Shown piece after piece: positions 43,977 through 54,000 of a DNA stretch of 64,000 nucleotides. The notes beneath the pieces are model-generated. The model was given only the letters and a program-made list of their open reading frames with translations. It was not told where the DNA came from and searched no databases. Position 1 is the first letter of the stretch. The number at the start of each line of letters is the position of its first letter. Origin of the DNA: Cerasicoccus sp. TK19100 (lineage in GTDB: Bacteria; Verrucomicrobiota; Verrucomicrobiia; Opitutales; Cerasicoccaceae); assembly GCF_027257155.1 (NCBI RefSeq), contig NZ_JAPWDU010000004.1, positions 1-64,000 on the forward strand, in the 5' to 3' direction. A program made the translations under genes and the position numbers.

Positions 43977-46037
43977 ATGCATCCCCCTGCCCGTTTATTT
44001 CGCTGCTGCCTGGCAGCTTCGTTGCTCATCGCCGCCCCCCTGTTGGCCCAAACCCAGCTGGATTACCCACCAGGCCGCGTGCTCGCTGATGACATTGCGC
44101 AGATGGACTTCCAGCTAGCGCCGGACTATGCCACCCAACACCCCCGGCTGCTCTTTTTTGAGAAAGACCGCGCAGCACTTCAGCAACGCGCCAAGGATGA
44201 GCCCGAGCTCTGGCGCGCCGTCATTGCCCACGCCAACGGCATAAAGCACAACCCGCCCGACGAGGCTCGTATCCGCAAGGGCGACAAATACTGGCGCGCG
44301 GAATACATGCAGTCCGGCGCGCTGGCGTGGTTCGTGACTGGAGACGCCGCCTACCGCGACGGCACCATTGCCTGGATGAAAGCCTTTTGCGCCGTGGACG
44401 TGTGGGGGACGGGCTTCCGCGACAATGTCGACCTGCAAGCCGCGTGGTATCTCTACCACATCTCGATCGCCTACGACATACTTTACGACGAAATCCCCGC
44501 CCATGACCGCACTGCCATCGAGCAAGGAATCATCGACCACGCCGAGGCCTTGTATGCCGTCCACGCTGGCGACGAGGGACATAAAATCCGCTACGACCAA
44601 AACCACACCTACATCCCGACCACGGCGCTCACTGCCGCCGCGCTTACTTTGTATGGCAGAGTGGACGCTGCCAAAAAGTGGCTCAACCAGTCCGCCGCCA
44701 TCCTGCGGCGGAGCCGCTACGTCCAGAGCGAGGACGGCTACTATTACGAGGGCTTCGGCTACTATGTTTACGCGCTTCACTGGCAGGTGCGCGCCGCCGA
44801 GCTGCTCTCCCGCGCCACCGACGAAAACTACTTTGAGCTGCCCGTGCTACGCGACACCTGGATGAACGCGCTCTACCTGAGCCTCCCCGGTGACGCCGGT
44901 GCCTATGATATCGGCGACTGCTTCAGCTGGTCCAAGACCGGCGAACGCAACGGCCTGTCGGTCAACAACCACACGATGATGTGGGCCATCGCCTCGGCCA
45001 ACGGTTCCCCAGAAAACCAGACAGCGGGCAACTTTTATCAGGCGCGCAAGCCAGACCTCGACTACCCAGCGGCGGCCTTTCTGTGGTTTGACCCCGCCAT
45101 TGAGCCCGCACCGTTCGACACGATCCCGCCCTACCATTATTTCCCGGATCACGACATCGTCTCCTGGCGCTCCGGCTGGGACGACGACGCCACGTGCGTG
45201 CTCTTCCGCTGCGGTCCGCCGCTCGGCCATGCCGCCATGGATAAGCTCGGCGAGCTTGATGACTGGATCATGAACTGCGGCCACGTTCACCCCGACATCG
45301 GCGCGTTTTGGCTCTACGCCAAGGGGCAATACCTCGCGCTCGACACCGGCTACCTCGCCCGCAAATGGACCGAGGACCACAACACACTCCTCATCGACGG
45401 CAAGGGCCAGGGCATCGACGGCAGCTACTGGAATGACCGCGGGGCCGACTACGGTATCTTCGACCGGGCGCATATCGACGTCGTCGAGCTGACCGATGAA
45501 TACTTCCTGGCCCGGGGCGAATTCGGGTCGGCCTACACGCCGCAAGTCGCAGGCGTGGAGCTGCACCGCACCGTGGCCGGCACCAAAGACTGGATGCTCG
45601 TCTTCGATGAAATGTCTGCCAACGACGCCCACGCGCTAACCTGGATTTGCCACACCGAAGCGCCGTTCAAGCAAGTCGGTGAAAGCTATGTTGCCACCAT
45701 GTCGAGGGCCAGCCTCGCGGTGACGCCACTCTCGCCCCGCGCCCTCACCCCGACCATGCAGCCGGCGATGGTCGAGTTTGGCAGTGGCCCGCAGAACCCC
45801 CAACCGGTCCAAACCGGCTACGAACTTTTGCTGACTATGCCCGAACCGCAAAGCAAGGCCTACATCGCGAACTTACTAACACCGCTGGACCCCGACGAAG
45901 CGCCCCCCACAGCGAGTTTACGCTTCGAGCACGGCAGTCCAATCGTCCTTGAAATCCGGTTTGCCGATGGCACGCAACAGCAAGCAGCCATCGTCCCCGA
46001 CGCACCAAAGGGCACGCCCAAAGTCATTCTCAAGTAG
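43977..46037 (+). CDS. Heparinase II/III-like secreted polysaccharide lyase
   Basis: A 686-residue protein with a signal peptide (LFRCCLAASLLIAAPLLAQ). An (alpha/alpha)-barrel-type N-terminal half with NHTYIPTTALTAAALTLYG and YYEGFGYYVYALHWQ precedes a beta-sandwich heparinase II/III domain with CGHVHPDIGAFWLYAKG and LDTGYLARKWTEDHNTLLI. These resemble PF07940-type lyases, which split uronic-acid-containing polysaccharides. The specific polysaccharide cannot be named. The start at 43977 gives the signal peptide. Confidence 0.8.
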   Translation: MHPPARLFRCCLAASLLIAAPLLAQTQLDYPPGRVLADDIAQMDFQLAPDYATQHPRLLFFEKDRAALQQRAKDEPELWRAVIAHANGIKHNPPDEARIRKGDKYWRAEYMQSGALAWFVTGDAAYRDGTIAWMKAFCAVDVWGTGFRDNVDLQAAWYLYHISIAYDILYDEIPAHDRTAIEQGIIDHAEALYAVHAGDEGHKIRYDQNHTYIPTTALTAAALTLYGRVDAAKKWLNQSAAILRRSRYVQSEDGYYYEGFGYYVYALHWQVRAAELLSRATDENYFELPVLRDTWMNALYLSLPGDAGAYDIGDCFSWSKTGERNGLSVNNHTMMWAIASANGSPENQTAGNFYQARKPDLDYPAAAFLWFDPAIEPAPFDTIPPYHYFPDHDIVSWRSGWDDDATCVLFRCGPPLGHAAMDKLGELDDWIMNCGHVHPDIGAFWLYAKGQYLALDTGYLARKWTEDHNTLLIDGKGQGIDGSYWNDRGADYGIFDRAHIDVVELTDEYFLARGEFGSAYTPQVAGVELHRTVAGTKDWMLVFDEMSANDAHALTWICHTEAPFKQVGESYVATMSRASLAVTPLSPRALTPTMQPAMVEFGSGPQNPQPVQTGYELLLTMPEPQSKAYIANLLTPLDPDEAPPTASLRFEHGSPIVLEIRFADGTQQQAAIVPDAPKGTPKVILK

Positions 46038-46362
46038 CCATTTGAATCACTCTTAGCGTTTGTAATTTCGGCAGACTGCGGCCATGATCGGTTTCGTTTA
46101 CTGAAACCCGCGCACCACCGGCGGGCGTGTTATCATGCACCTGCTACCAATAGTCGACGAAGCCTGCTGCGACGTTTGCCGCACGCAAACCTCCATCTAT
46201 GTCCAGACCGGTAAAAACTTTATCAAAACCCGGCACCCTGCGGGTTATCAAATTGATCAAAATGCCGATTAACCGGCTAATAAATCGGTTATCACTCAAG
46301 AAGTTACAGTCAAGCACCGCCGAGTAGAACCAAGCGCCGCCATCCAGGGAGTCTTTTGGCGA
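46038..46362. other. Intergenic region with overlapping palindromes
   Basis: 325 bases without a convincing gene. It contains GGTTTC / GAAACC (46090-46108), an AACCC-GCA / TGC-GGGTT hairpin at 46227-46246, and two mutually exclusive short stems at 46265-46290 (CCGATT / AATCGG versus AACCG / CGGTT). These could act as regulatory RNA structure for the downstream kinase, or may be coincidental. Confidence 0.35.
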
Positions 46363-47559
46363 ATGCTCTGGATAAACATGGTGCTGCGCATGGCCTTTGT
46401 CGCCATCGGTGCCTTTCTGGGTGCCGAAGGTCGCGGTATTCTGGTGGGCGGGCTCATCGGCCTGATCATTTACGGTTTTGCCGTGCCGCTGCTCAAGCGC
46501 AACCACTGGAACTGCGTCATCCTGCTGACCAGCCTGGAGCTGTGCTTCCAAGTACGGGAGTGGATGCTGGCCTTTGGCTGGCTGGCTGGCTTCCAAACGC
46601 AGTTCCTGCTGCTCACGGCGATCACGCTGCTCTTTGACCACTTAAGCTTAAAGCGGCGCATCACACTGGCCCTGCTCCCCATTGCCTTGTACTGGATCAG
46701 CGGTTTCATGCTGAGTGGTCTAATCCCCGCCATTTCCTTATCGGAACCATCGCTGCTCACGCTACAGGCGCTAAACGTCACCTGCTTCGTCGTCGTAACG
46801 ATGATGATCGTCGTTTATTTCGCGCAGACCGCGACGCGGGAAAAGGAGCGCGCGCAGCACTTGGCGGAATCCCGGGCGCGGGTCGTCGCCAATCTCAGCC
46901 ATGAGCTGAAAACGCCCGTTGCCGCCATCCTGACCACGGCTCAGTCCATGCTTCGTCATGAGCGCACTAGCGATAAATACAAGCAAGCACTGCGGCTGTG
47001 CGAACGTAACTCGCGCAGCATGAGCCAGCTGATCCGGCGCATGCTGGATCTCGCTAAAGCCGGCTCCGACGCCTGGGAGCCCAACCTGCAAACGCTCGAT
47101 CCGCGCGAGTTGCTGGCGACCTCGATCGACCTGCACACCCCCCTCGCCCAAGACGATGGCGTGGACATGCTGCTGGTTTGCAAGGAAGGTAAATCCATCG
47201 AGTCCGACGCCGACTTACTGCTGATCATGGTCAACAATCTGCTCGGCAACGCGATCCGCTACACACCGCGGGGTAAGGCGGTCATCATCCGCTACTCGCC
47301 CGCCACCAAAGAGCATGGCCCGATGATCTCGGTGATCGACGAGGGCCCGGGCATTCGCCCCGAAGTGCTGCCCCACATTTTTGACGCGTTCTACCAGGAT
47401 CAGGAAGCCCGCAGTCGGCAGTCGACCGCGCATTCCAACTACGGCCTCGGCCTCGCGCTGACGGCCGAGCTCGCCGAGCGGCTGAAGATAAAAATCGAGG
47501 TCGAGTCCAGCCCGGGCGACGGCGCGGCGTTTCATTTGATTTTGCCCACCACACTTTAA
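46363..47559 (+). CDS. Membrane sensor histidine kinase
   Basis: A 398-residue kinase with an N-terminal membrane domain of about six spans (residues 5-155), a HisKA domain with the phospho-acceptor in NLSHELKTPVAAI near 179, and a HATPase_c domain with NNLLGNAIRYTP (near 290), VIDEGPGIRPE (near 324) and NYGLGLALTAEL (near 360). No response regulator is adjacent. The multi-span sensor lacks a large periplasmic loop, so it may sense within the membrane. It sits upstream of the epimerase gene, same strand, 55 bases apart. Confidence 0.88.
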   Translation: MLWINMVLRMAFVAIGAFLGAEGRGILVGGLIGLIIYGFAVPLLKRNHWNCVILLTSLELCFQVREWMLAFGWLAGFQTQFLLLTAITLLFDHLSLKRRITLALLPIALYWISGFMLSGLIPAISLSEPSLLTLQALNVTCFVVVTMMIVVYFAQTATREKERAQHLAESRARVVANLSHELKTPVAAILTTAQSMLRHERTSDKYKQALRLCERNSRSMSQLIRRMLDLAKAGSDAWEPNLQTLDPRELLATSIDLHTPLAQDDGVDMLLVCKEGKSIESDADLLLIMVNNLLGNAIRYTPRGKAVIIRYSPATKEHGPMISVIDEGPGIRPEVLPHIFDAFYQDQEARSRQSTAHSNYGLGLALTAELAERLKIKIEVESSPGDGAAFHLILPTTL

Positions 47560-47614
47560 TGGCTTTTCCGCGCCGAAAATTGCCGCTACCTCATTTTCAA
47601 GCAACCATCCCTAC

Positions 47615-48460
47615 ATGTCATTTAAAAAGATCATCATCACCGGAGGCAGTGGCAAGGCAGGCCGCGCCGTGGCCAACCACCTGCACAACGGCGGACGCGC
47701 CATTATCAATGTCGACATCAAAGCGCCCGAGCCCAAGCTCGCCTGCCGGTTTATCCCCGTTGATCTGACCGATTACGGACAAGTCGTGGACGTCCTGGAA
47801 GGCGCGGACGCAGTGGTCCACTTTGCGGCAATTCCCTCTCCGAGCCATGGACCGCAGAGCGAGATTTTCCGCAACAACACCGTCTCAACTTATAATGTGT
47901 TTCAGGCCGCCCGGTTGCACGGCGTTAAGCGCATCGTCTGGGCCTCGAGTGAGACTTGTTTTGGCCTGCCGTTTCATCAGGAAAAACCGGATCACGCACC
48001 GCTGAGCGAAAACGCGCCGCTCTATCCGGAGTCAGCCTATGCACTGACCAAAGTGCTGGGCGAAGAGATGGCGCGCCAGTTTCACCGCTGGTCCGGCATC
48101 ACGATCATTGGCCTGCGCCTGTCCAACGTCATGGACCCAGACACCGACTATGCGAAGTTCAGCAAATGGCAGGACGACCCCAAGCTCCGCGCCGTTAACA
48201 TGTGGGGCTACATCGACTCACGCGACGTCGCCCGCGCCACCGAATGCGCGCTTTACTGCGACTTCAACGGCGTTGACTTCTTTACCATCGCGGCGGCAGA
48301 CACCGTCATGCGCATGCCGAATGATCAGCTAATGGCGGCCGCATATCCCGACGTCCCCTACACGCCGACGCCCGGCCCGAACGATGCGCTCTACGATATT
48401 TCCAAGGCGCGCGAGGTGCTCGGCTTCACACCAAAATACAGTTGGCGCGACGAGGTGTAG
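47615..48460 (+). CDS. NAD-dependent epimerase/dehydratase family protein (uronate dehydrogenase-like)
   Basis: A 281-residue extended SDR protein. The Rossmann motif is GGSGKAGRAV (residues 10-19). The catalytic Tyr142 and Lys146 are in YALTK with Ser111/Ser112 upstream in WASSET. The sequence pattern (FAAIPSPS, NNTVSTYNVFQAA, RLSNVMDP) is close to uronate dehydrogenases and UDP-sugar epimerases. Uronate dehydrogenase fits the heparinase-like lyase nearby, but this is inference. Its stop is 5 bases from the convergent DUF1080 gene. Confidence 0.8.
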   Translation: MSFKKIIITGGSGKAGRAVANHLHNGGRAIINVDIKAPEPKLACRFIPVDLTDYGQVVDVLEGADAVVHFAAIPSPSHGPQSEIFRNNTVSTYNVFQAARLHGVKRIVWASSETCFGLPFHQEKPDHAPLSENAPLYPESAYALTKVLGEEMARQFHRWSGITIIGLRLSNVMDPDTDYAKFSKWQDDPKLRAVNMWGYIDSRDVARATECALYCDFNGVDFFTIAAADTVMRMPNDQLMAAAYPDVPYTPTPGPNDALYDISKAREVLGFTPKYSWRDEV

Positions 48461-48465
48461 GCGCG

Positions 48466-49113
48466 CTACTGCTTCAGCTCGATCTTGCGAAAACGGATGG
48501 GTGAGCCTTCGCTTTGCAGTGCGATGGCACCTTTGGCTGGCTTGACCTTGGTGATCTCGTTTACCGTTTCGCCGTTAACGATGACGGTGATGACATCGCC
48601 TTCGGCGCGGAGCTCCATCGCGTTCCATTCGCCGATTGGTTTTTCGTTGGTTTGTTTGCGGTCCAGCCGCGTCACTGGCACGCCGGGTGCCACAAACATG
48701 GAGCCCTCGCCCACAAAACCAGGCAACTGGCCAATGGCGTAAAAGTCGCCTGCCATGCCATGCTGTAGCTGCACCTCGACACTGCTTGGCCAGGTGCGGA
48801 ATCCACTCGTGGCTGGCAAGGCATGGAGCAGCACGCCGCTATTGCCGCCCTCCTCGTTGTCCCATTTCCACTCAAAGCTCAGCGTGTAGTCGCCGATGTC
48901 TTCTGTCAGTACCAGGTAGCCACGAGGAGCGCCCGAGCAGACCAACTCATCGCCCTCGACCTTCCAGGCATCGGCACCATTGAGCGCGGTTTCGCCATCG
49001 TAGAATGCTAGATCGGCAATGGGCTTATCGGGCAAGGTCGTCGTAGCAGCGTGCCCGAGTCCGGCAAGCAGCGTAGTGGCAAGGAATAGGCAGGGCGCAA
49101 GGGATTGATTCAT
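48466..49113 (-). CDS. DUF1080 (3-keto-disaccharide hydrolase) secreted protein
   Basis: A 215-residue exported protein with a signal peptide (LAPCLFLATTLLAGLGHA). The mature part matches DUF1080: FEWKWDNEEGGNSGVLLHA, VEVQLQHGMAGDFYAIGQ, and W-N-x-M-E-L-R-A followed by V-x-V-N-G-E-x-V-N. DUF1080 is a jelly-roll domain linked to 3-keto-disaccharide hydrolysis in some bacteria. The start is at 49111-49113, giving the signal peptide; upstream ATGs are less plausible. Confidence 0.82.
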   Translation of the reverse strand: MNQSLAPCLFLATTLLAGLGHAATTTLPDKPIADLAFYDGETALNGADAWKVEGDELVCSGAPRGYLVLTEDIGDYTLSFEWKWDNEEGGNSGVLLHALPATSGFRTWPSSVEVQLQHGMAGDFYAIGQLPGFVGEGSMFVAPGVPVTRLDRKQTNEKPIGEWNAMELRAEGDVITVIVNGETVNEITKVKPAKGAIALQSEGSPIRFRKIELKQ

Positions 49114-49219
49114 AAGCCCGGAGTATGCCAGCAGCGCAGGCGGCATGAAAGGCAAATCGCCCAAGGCGTTAACCGATTCTAAATCTCGACCAAATATTTC
49201 AGAAAAGTCTGCGTGCTGC

Positions 49220-50995
49220 CTACTGCGCAGCCTTCTTGCGGCGGCGGTAAAAGTCCAGCGCCCCCAGCAGGATCAAGCATCCCCCGAAAGCATAAGTCGA
49301 GGGCTCCGGAATCACACCCGGAACAATCTCACCCGTGCTCAAAATGTAGGCGTCATAGACCCCCGGAGCCAAGCCATAGGGATTCACGAACTTAATCTTG
49401 CTCAGCTGATCAGAGGTGATGCCGTTGCCGTTGGAACCAATGAAAAATTGGTCGAGACCGCCACCGCCGGTGCCAGCACCTTCGCCCGTGCCCAGGTTGA
49501 GCGGATTACCCGCCCAGTCCGTCACGTAAAGCGTTTCCGAGCTGGACCAATCAAGACCCGAGCTATCGGCAAAAGCGATCTTCGACGACGTGGTTTCCCC
49601 GGTAAAGTCGATGTTGGAGGCCGAATCGAGCGTGAGGCTCAGCGTGCTCAGGGATTCGTTGGCATTACCCACCGCAATCGTGCCGCCGGTAAACTGAACC
49701 GTCGTCGTGGAGCCAAACTGGATGTTCGTATCCGGGCTGCTCTCTTCAATGAACAGCGTGCCGCCGTCGATGCTGATGTTAGTCGTGCCACCGCTGTCGA
49801 AGCCGAGGCGTGGATTGGTTCCTGTGCCGGACATCTGCAATGTAGTGCCGTTCTGAATCGACAAGGTGCCATCGATCTCGCCGGTCTGCGATCCGCTCAG
49901 CACCAACGTGCCACCACCGGTCACATTGACGTCCTGATTGCTGGAAATAGCCGTCTGTATTGTCGCGGTATGGCCGCTATGAACGTTGACGAACGCCGTG
50001 TCGATCAGGCCGTTGTTACCCGCGCCATCATCGAAGGCGATCTGCTTACCATTGGTGTCGAAGACGATCTCACCGCCGGAGCCGTGGCCAATCGTCACCG
50101 TGCCATCGCGGAAATCCAGACCATAAACATTCTCACTGCCGACCTTGGTCACGGTATAAGTTCCGCTGGCCGCCCCGGTTCCACCGTCGTTGGCGGCAAA
50201 GGTTGCGACCTTGTAATCGGTAAAGGTGCCGGTAGTGATGTTGCCCGTTGGGTCGTTGCTCCAGTTGGTGTTCGTGCTGTTCCAGGTGCCAGTAGCGGTG
50301 GTCGAATTCGTGGCACCAGCGGTGGAGCCGTTGATATCCCAAAAAACGCCTGCGGTGAAGCCCGCCGTTTGCACGTGGTAAGAACCGGGTGTGGAAATGA
50401 TGTTACCACCGCCAACGTCGGCACCGCTATCCACCCCACCCCACACGGCCGTGTCCGCGGAAGATACAAACCACGAGCGCGTGGTCGTCGAAGTGCTGGC
50501 GTCCGGCATTTGCCACGCTTTGTCGATCGTGCTGGTGCCGTCGATCAGCTGCGTGTAGAGCGCCCATTGCGTATCCGTGTTGATGCTATTCGGATCGTTA
50601 TCATTGTAGATCCAGACATAAGCCTGCTGGCCCGGAGAAAACGTGTAGCCTGTATCTGCCCCCGTGTAGGAGGAAGTCGTTTGCTGGCTGGAACTCAGGC
50701 CCGCACTATCCACATAGAGGCCGAGATTCGACCCGCCTGCCGTGTAGAAAAACGGATCACCGTCGAAAGCGTGCCAGTTATCCGCCCACTGATCGAAGTT
50801 GTCCGCGGTCGGGACGAAGCTCCCAAACGTGCCCAACTCGTAGGTGTAGCCGTTGCTGGGTGATGGAACCGAGGTTCCGTCTTGCTGCACGATTCGATTG
50901 AACGAAAGACCCGTCCCCCAGTTAATAGTAATCTGGGCGGCCAAGGCTCCTGGCAGCATGCATAATAAGATGAATCTGGCGCGTTTAGTTAGCAC
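49220..50995 (-). CDS. PEP-CTERM protein with beta-strand repeats
   Basis: A 591-residue exported protein with a signal peptide (ARFILLCMLPGALAA). The middle is Gly/Ser/Thr/Asn-rich with repeating beta-strand patterns (GGGTLVLSGSQTGEIDGTL, TLQMSGTGTNPR), resembling autotransporter-associated beta-strand repeats. The C-terminus is a PEP-CTERM signal: VIPEPSTYAFGGCLILLG, then RRRKKAAQ. It is a substrate for exosortase and is expected in the outer envelope or matrix. The gene is the neighbour of the giant gene on the same strand, 24 bases beyond its stop. Confidence 0.88.
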   Translation of the reverse strand: MLTKRARFILLCMLPGALAAQITINWGTGLSFNRIVQQDGTSVPSPSNGYTYELGTFGSFVPTADNFDQWADNWHAFDGDPFFYTAGGSNLGLYVDSAGLSSSQQTTSSYTGADTGYTFSPGQQAYVWIYNDNDPNSINTDTQWALYTQLIDGTSTIDKAWQMPDASTSTTTRSWFVSSADTAVWGGVDSGADVGGGNIISTPGSYHVQTAGFTAGVFWDINGSTAGATNSTTATGTWNSTNTNWSNDPTGNITTGTFTDYKVATFAANDGGTGAASGTYTVTKVGSENVYGLDFRDGTVTIGHGSGGEIVFDTNGKQIAFDDGAGNNGLIDTAFVNVHSGHTATIQTAISSNQDVNVTGGGTLVLSGSQTGEIDGTLSIQNGTTLQMSGTGTNPRLGFDSGGTTNISIDGGTLFIEESSPDTNIQFGSTTTVQFTGGTIAVGNANESLSTLSLTLDSASNIDFTGETTSSKIAFADSSGLDWSSSETLYVTDWAGNPLNLGTGEGAGTGGGGLDQFFIGSNGNGITSDQLSKIKFVNPYGLAPGVYDAYILSTGEIVPGVIPEPSTYAFGGCLILLGALDFYRRRKKAAQ

Positions 50996-51019
50996 TGAAC
51001 AGTATATCTGGAATAGAGC

Positions 51020-54000
51020 TTAAGGAGTCGGTTGCGGCACAATCAGCACCGTTTCGTCCCCCTCTGGCAGCTTGATGAGACTCGCGCGATCACTGCGGAA
51101 CGACAGCGAGTTAGGTGAATCGTTGAGGTCAGTAAATGGAGGCCCGCCGACTTCCGCATAGTTCACCCATGCGTCCTCGGTATCGTCGAAGAGGAAGAAC
51201 ACCGTGGTGCGTCCATCGACTTCCGGGTCCGTCGGCCAGAGAATGATTTCCGCGGCGTTGTCCGGATCGTTGCCAGCCTGGAAGACACTGGAGGTCATGC
51301 CGCGGCCATTCTGGCCGGAGTCTGCGCCATCGACCGGCACCTGTGTCACCGGATACATGGCACCAATCAGGTTGAAGCCGGCAATGGAAGGATCGTCGCC
51401 ATTGTCATTGAGGACAACCGCCGCATCGTGGTTACGCACCTTGCCGTAGGCATACAGCTTGGAGGCTTCCTGGCGGGAAATGATCACGAAGCCGGTGGCC
51501 GGATCGATGTCCAGCGTGGCCTGATCTTCAAATGGGAATAGCTGATCTTCGCGCACCCAATAAGCTCCCTCCGTGATGCCGAAGAAGGCGAATTCCGGGC
51601 CGTAGTAGGCCAGCATGTAGGCCTCGTATTCTGGAACCGGGCGTCGGTTATTGTAGATGTAAATGTGGGTGGCGAGATTCGGGTCATCGCTTTCCTGACC
51701 TTCAAAGATCGTGTCCTTATCAAACAGCTCGCCGAACTGCTTGAAGCGGCGGATCTTGATATCCGACCCACCCAGCGCGGGCATACCGTTGGCGGTGTTG
51801 AAGGTATTGTCACTCTCCGAGGTGTAGGAGTAGATGTCCGCATCGGTGCGCAGCGTGATCTCGTCCACATCGCCGGATTCGATCTCGAAACGATGCCCTT
51901 CCAGCGCGCCACTGGTTACCTCCACGTAGTGCGTGCCGCCCGAGAGCAGAGCGCCAAGGTCCGCGCCATTGGCGGAGCTGTTCAAGTCGAGCGTCGAGCC
52001 AATCACGGTGTCAACCGTGCCGCAGAAAACTTCGTCGACCGTGAACGGCGTGGACCAGGAGTTGGCCTCGGCGGGCTCCATCTGCGTGGCCTGCCAACCA
52101 TAGGTTTGCGTGTAAAGCGTGGTCGTGCCCGTGGTCACCGCGAGGCGAACCAGACCGAAGTCCGTCGAGACAAAGCCCGAGGCCGACTGGATGTTGCCAT
52201 AGGTAATCGTTTCCGAGCCGCCGTTGTCCACGCTGGTAAACGGCGCGCCAACTACAGAGTTTGCCGGAATCGTCGCGATATTGAACCAGGTGCCGAGCAG
52301 ATCGTTCGTGCCTTGCAGCGTGTAGCTGACATTCAGCAGGCCATCCGGGCGGGTGAAGATAACATCGAAGCGACCGGTGTTGGCATTGATCAACTCAACA
52401 CGCAGCAGCGGTTCGCTGAACACGGCGGAATTGGTGTCGCCATTGAGCGCGCGTTCGAGGAAGTCCGATTCGCAGTCATTGTCGTCGTTGGCCACGGCGC
52501 TCGCGTCGTAGAACGAAGTGCCGCTGCTGATCGTGCTACCGCTGGTGACAACGATACCAGTGATGATCAAGTTGTCATTCGGGTTCTCGTCGTCGCCCGT
52601 GCTGTAGTAACCAGCTGGATCTGTTTCGCGAATGATGTAGGTGCCGACCGGGACGCTGGCGAAGCTGTAGTCGCCGTTGCCATCGGTGACGGCTGGCGAA
52701 GCGTAAACGATATCCACCGGGTCGACGAGGCCATTGCCATTGGTGTCGAGGATCAGGTCGATCACCGCACCAGCCAAGCCGGGCTCGCCGCCATCGAAGT
52801 CGCCACTCAGGTTCAAGTCGTTGTAAACCGTGCCGGAGATGGAGCCGAACTGCGCCTCCAGGAAGATCAGGTTCGAAATCTCATCACCCCTGCTTGCGAG
52901 CGTGAGCGCAGTCTCGTCACCAATGATGTTGTTAATGGTATCATTCGCGCCATCGGTGTCTGCGATGCTGATGTAGCCAACCGGCTGAGTCAGCTGCACA
53001 ACGCGATAATCACCGAGCGGAATGTTCTCAAAGGTGAAGGACCCCGAGGCATTGGTGGTCGCTTCCGGCTCCTGCACGCCGCCGGTATCCGGATCAATGT
53101 CAATCGGTGAGCCATCAGCATTACGTAGCGTCAGCACAATGCCGCTCAGGCCGGCATCACCGACGCCGTTACCATCGTTGTCCGCCAGCACGGTGCCGGA
53201 GATCGTGCCGACGTTGACTGCATTAAACTCAGTCGCGGAAATCGGGCCCGGCTGCTGGTCGCTGGACAGTTCAACGATGTTCTGAACCTGCGCAACGCTG
53301 GGGATCGGGCCATCGACAGTCGCTTCAAACTCGATAGTCATGGAATCACCAGCTCCGAGACCATAGTTGGTCGCCAGACTGGACGGATCGCCCGGAGTGC
53401 CGCTTTGGGACGCAATAGTCGTTACGGTCGCGGTGATCTGGATGTTATCGAAGTAAATAATATCCGAGGATTCCATCCCGCCTTCGGCAATGATTCGAAG
53501 CTGCGCGGTGCTGGTAAAGAAGGCCGACGAGATATTGGTCGTAGCCGTGGCGTAGGAAGTCACGGTCGGGCCACCAACGGTCTGCAAGGTTGTCCAACCA
53601 CCCGAGCCGGTTGCGCGGATTTGAATGGACGCCTCGTCATCCGCGAAGCCATTGCCGTCGTAGCGCCAGTCGAAGGACAGCGTCACGGTATCACTGGCCG
53701 TAAAGGTCGAGAGGTTGATGCCGCGCTGCAGGTATGGCTGAGCGCCGCTTCCATTATCACCAATGATGCGGAATGCGTTGTTGCCGCCATCGTTGACGAC
53801 CCGCAGGTCACCGTTGTTGGTATTGCCGTTTTCGTTGATCTCAGACCACGAGCCGTTGGACCAACCCGGCGTGCTCACGCTGCCATTGTTGTAACTAGTG
53901 CTGGGCCAAGTTTCAGAAACCACCGTCGACGTCGACGTGCCGGAAACGTAGGTTGCCGGAGCGGTTACGCTGACGGAAGATGGTACGTAGGTGATACCAG

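Noticed and set aside
46144-46641. A 165-codon minus-strand open frame between the heparinase-like and kinase genes
   Set aside because: It overlaps the kinase gene's 5' end and has no recognisable domain.
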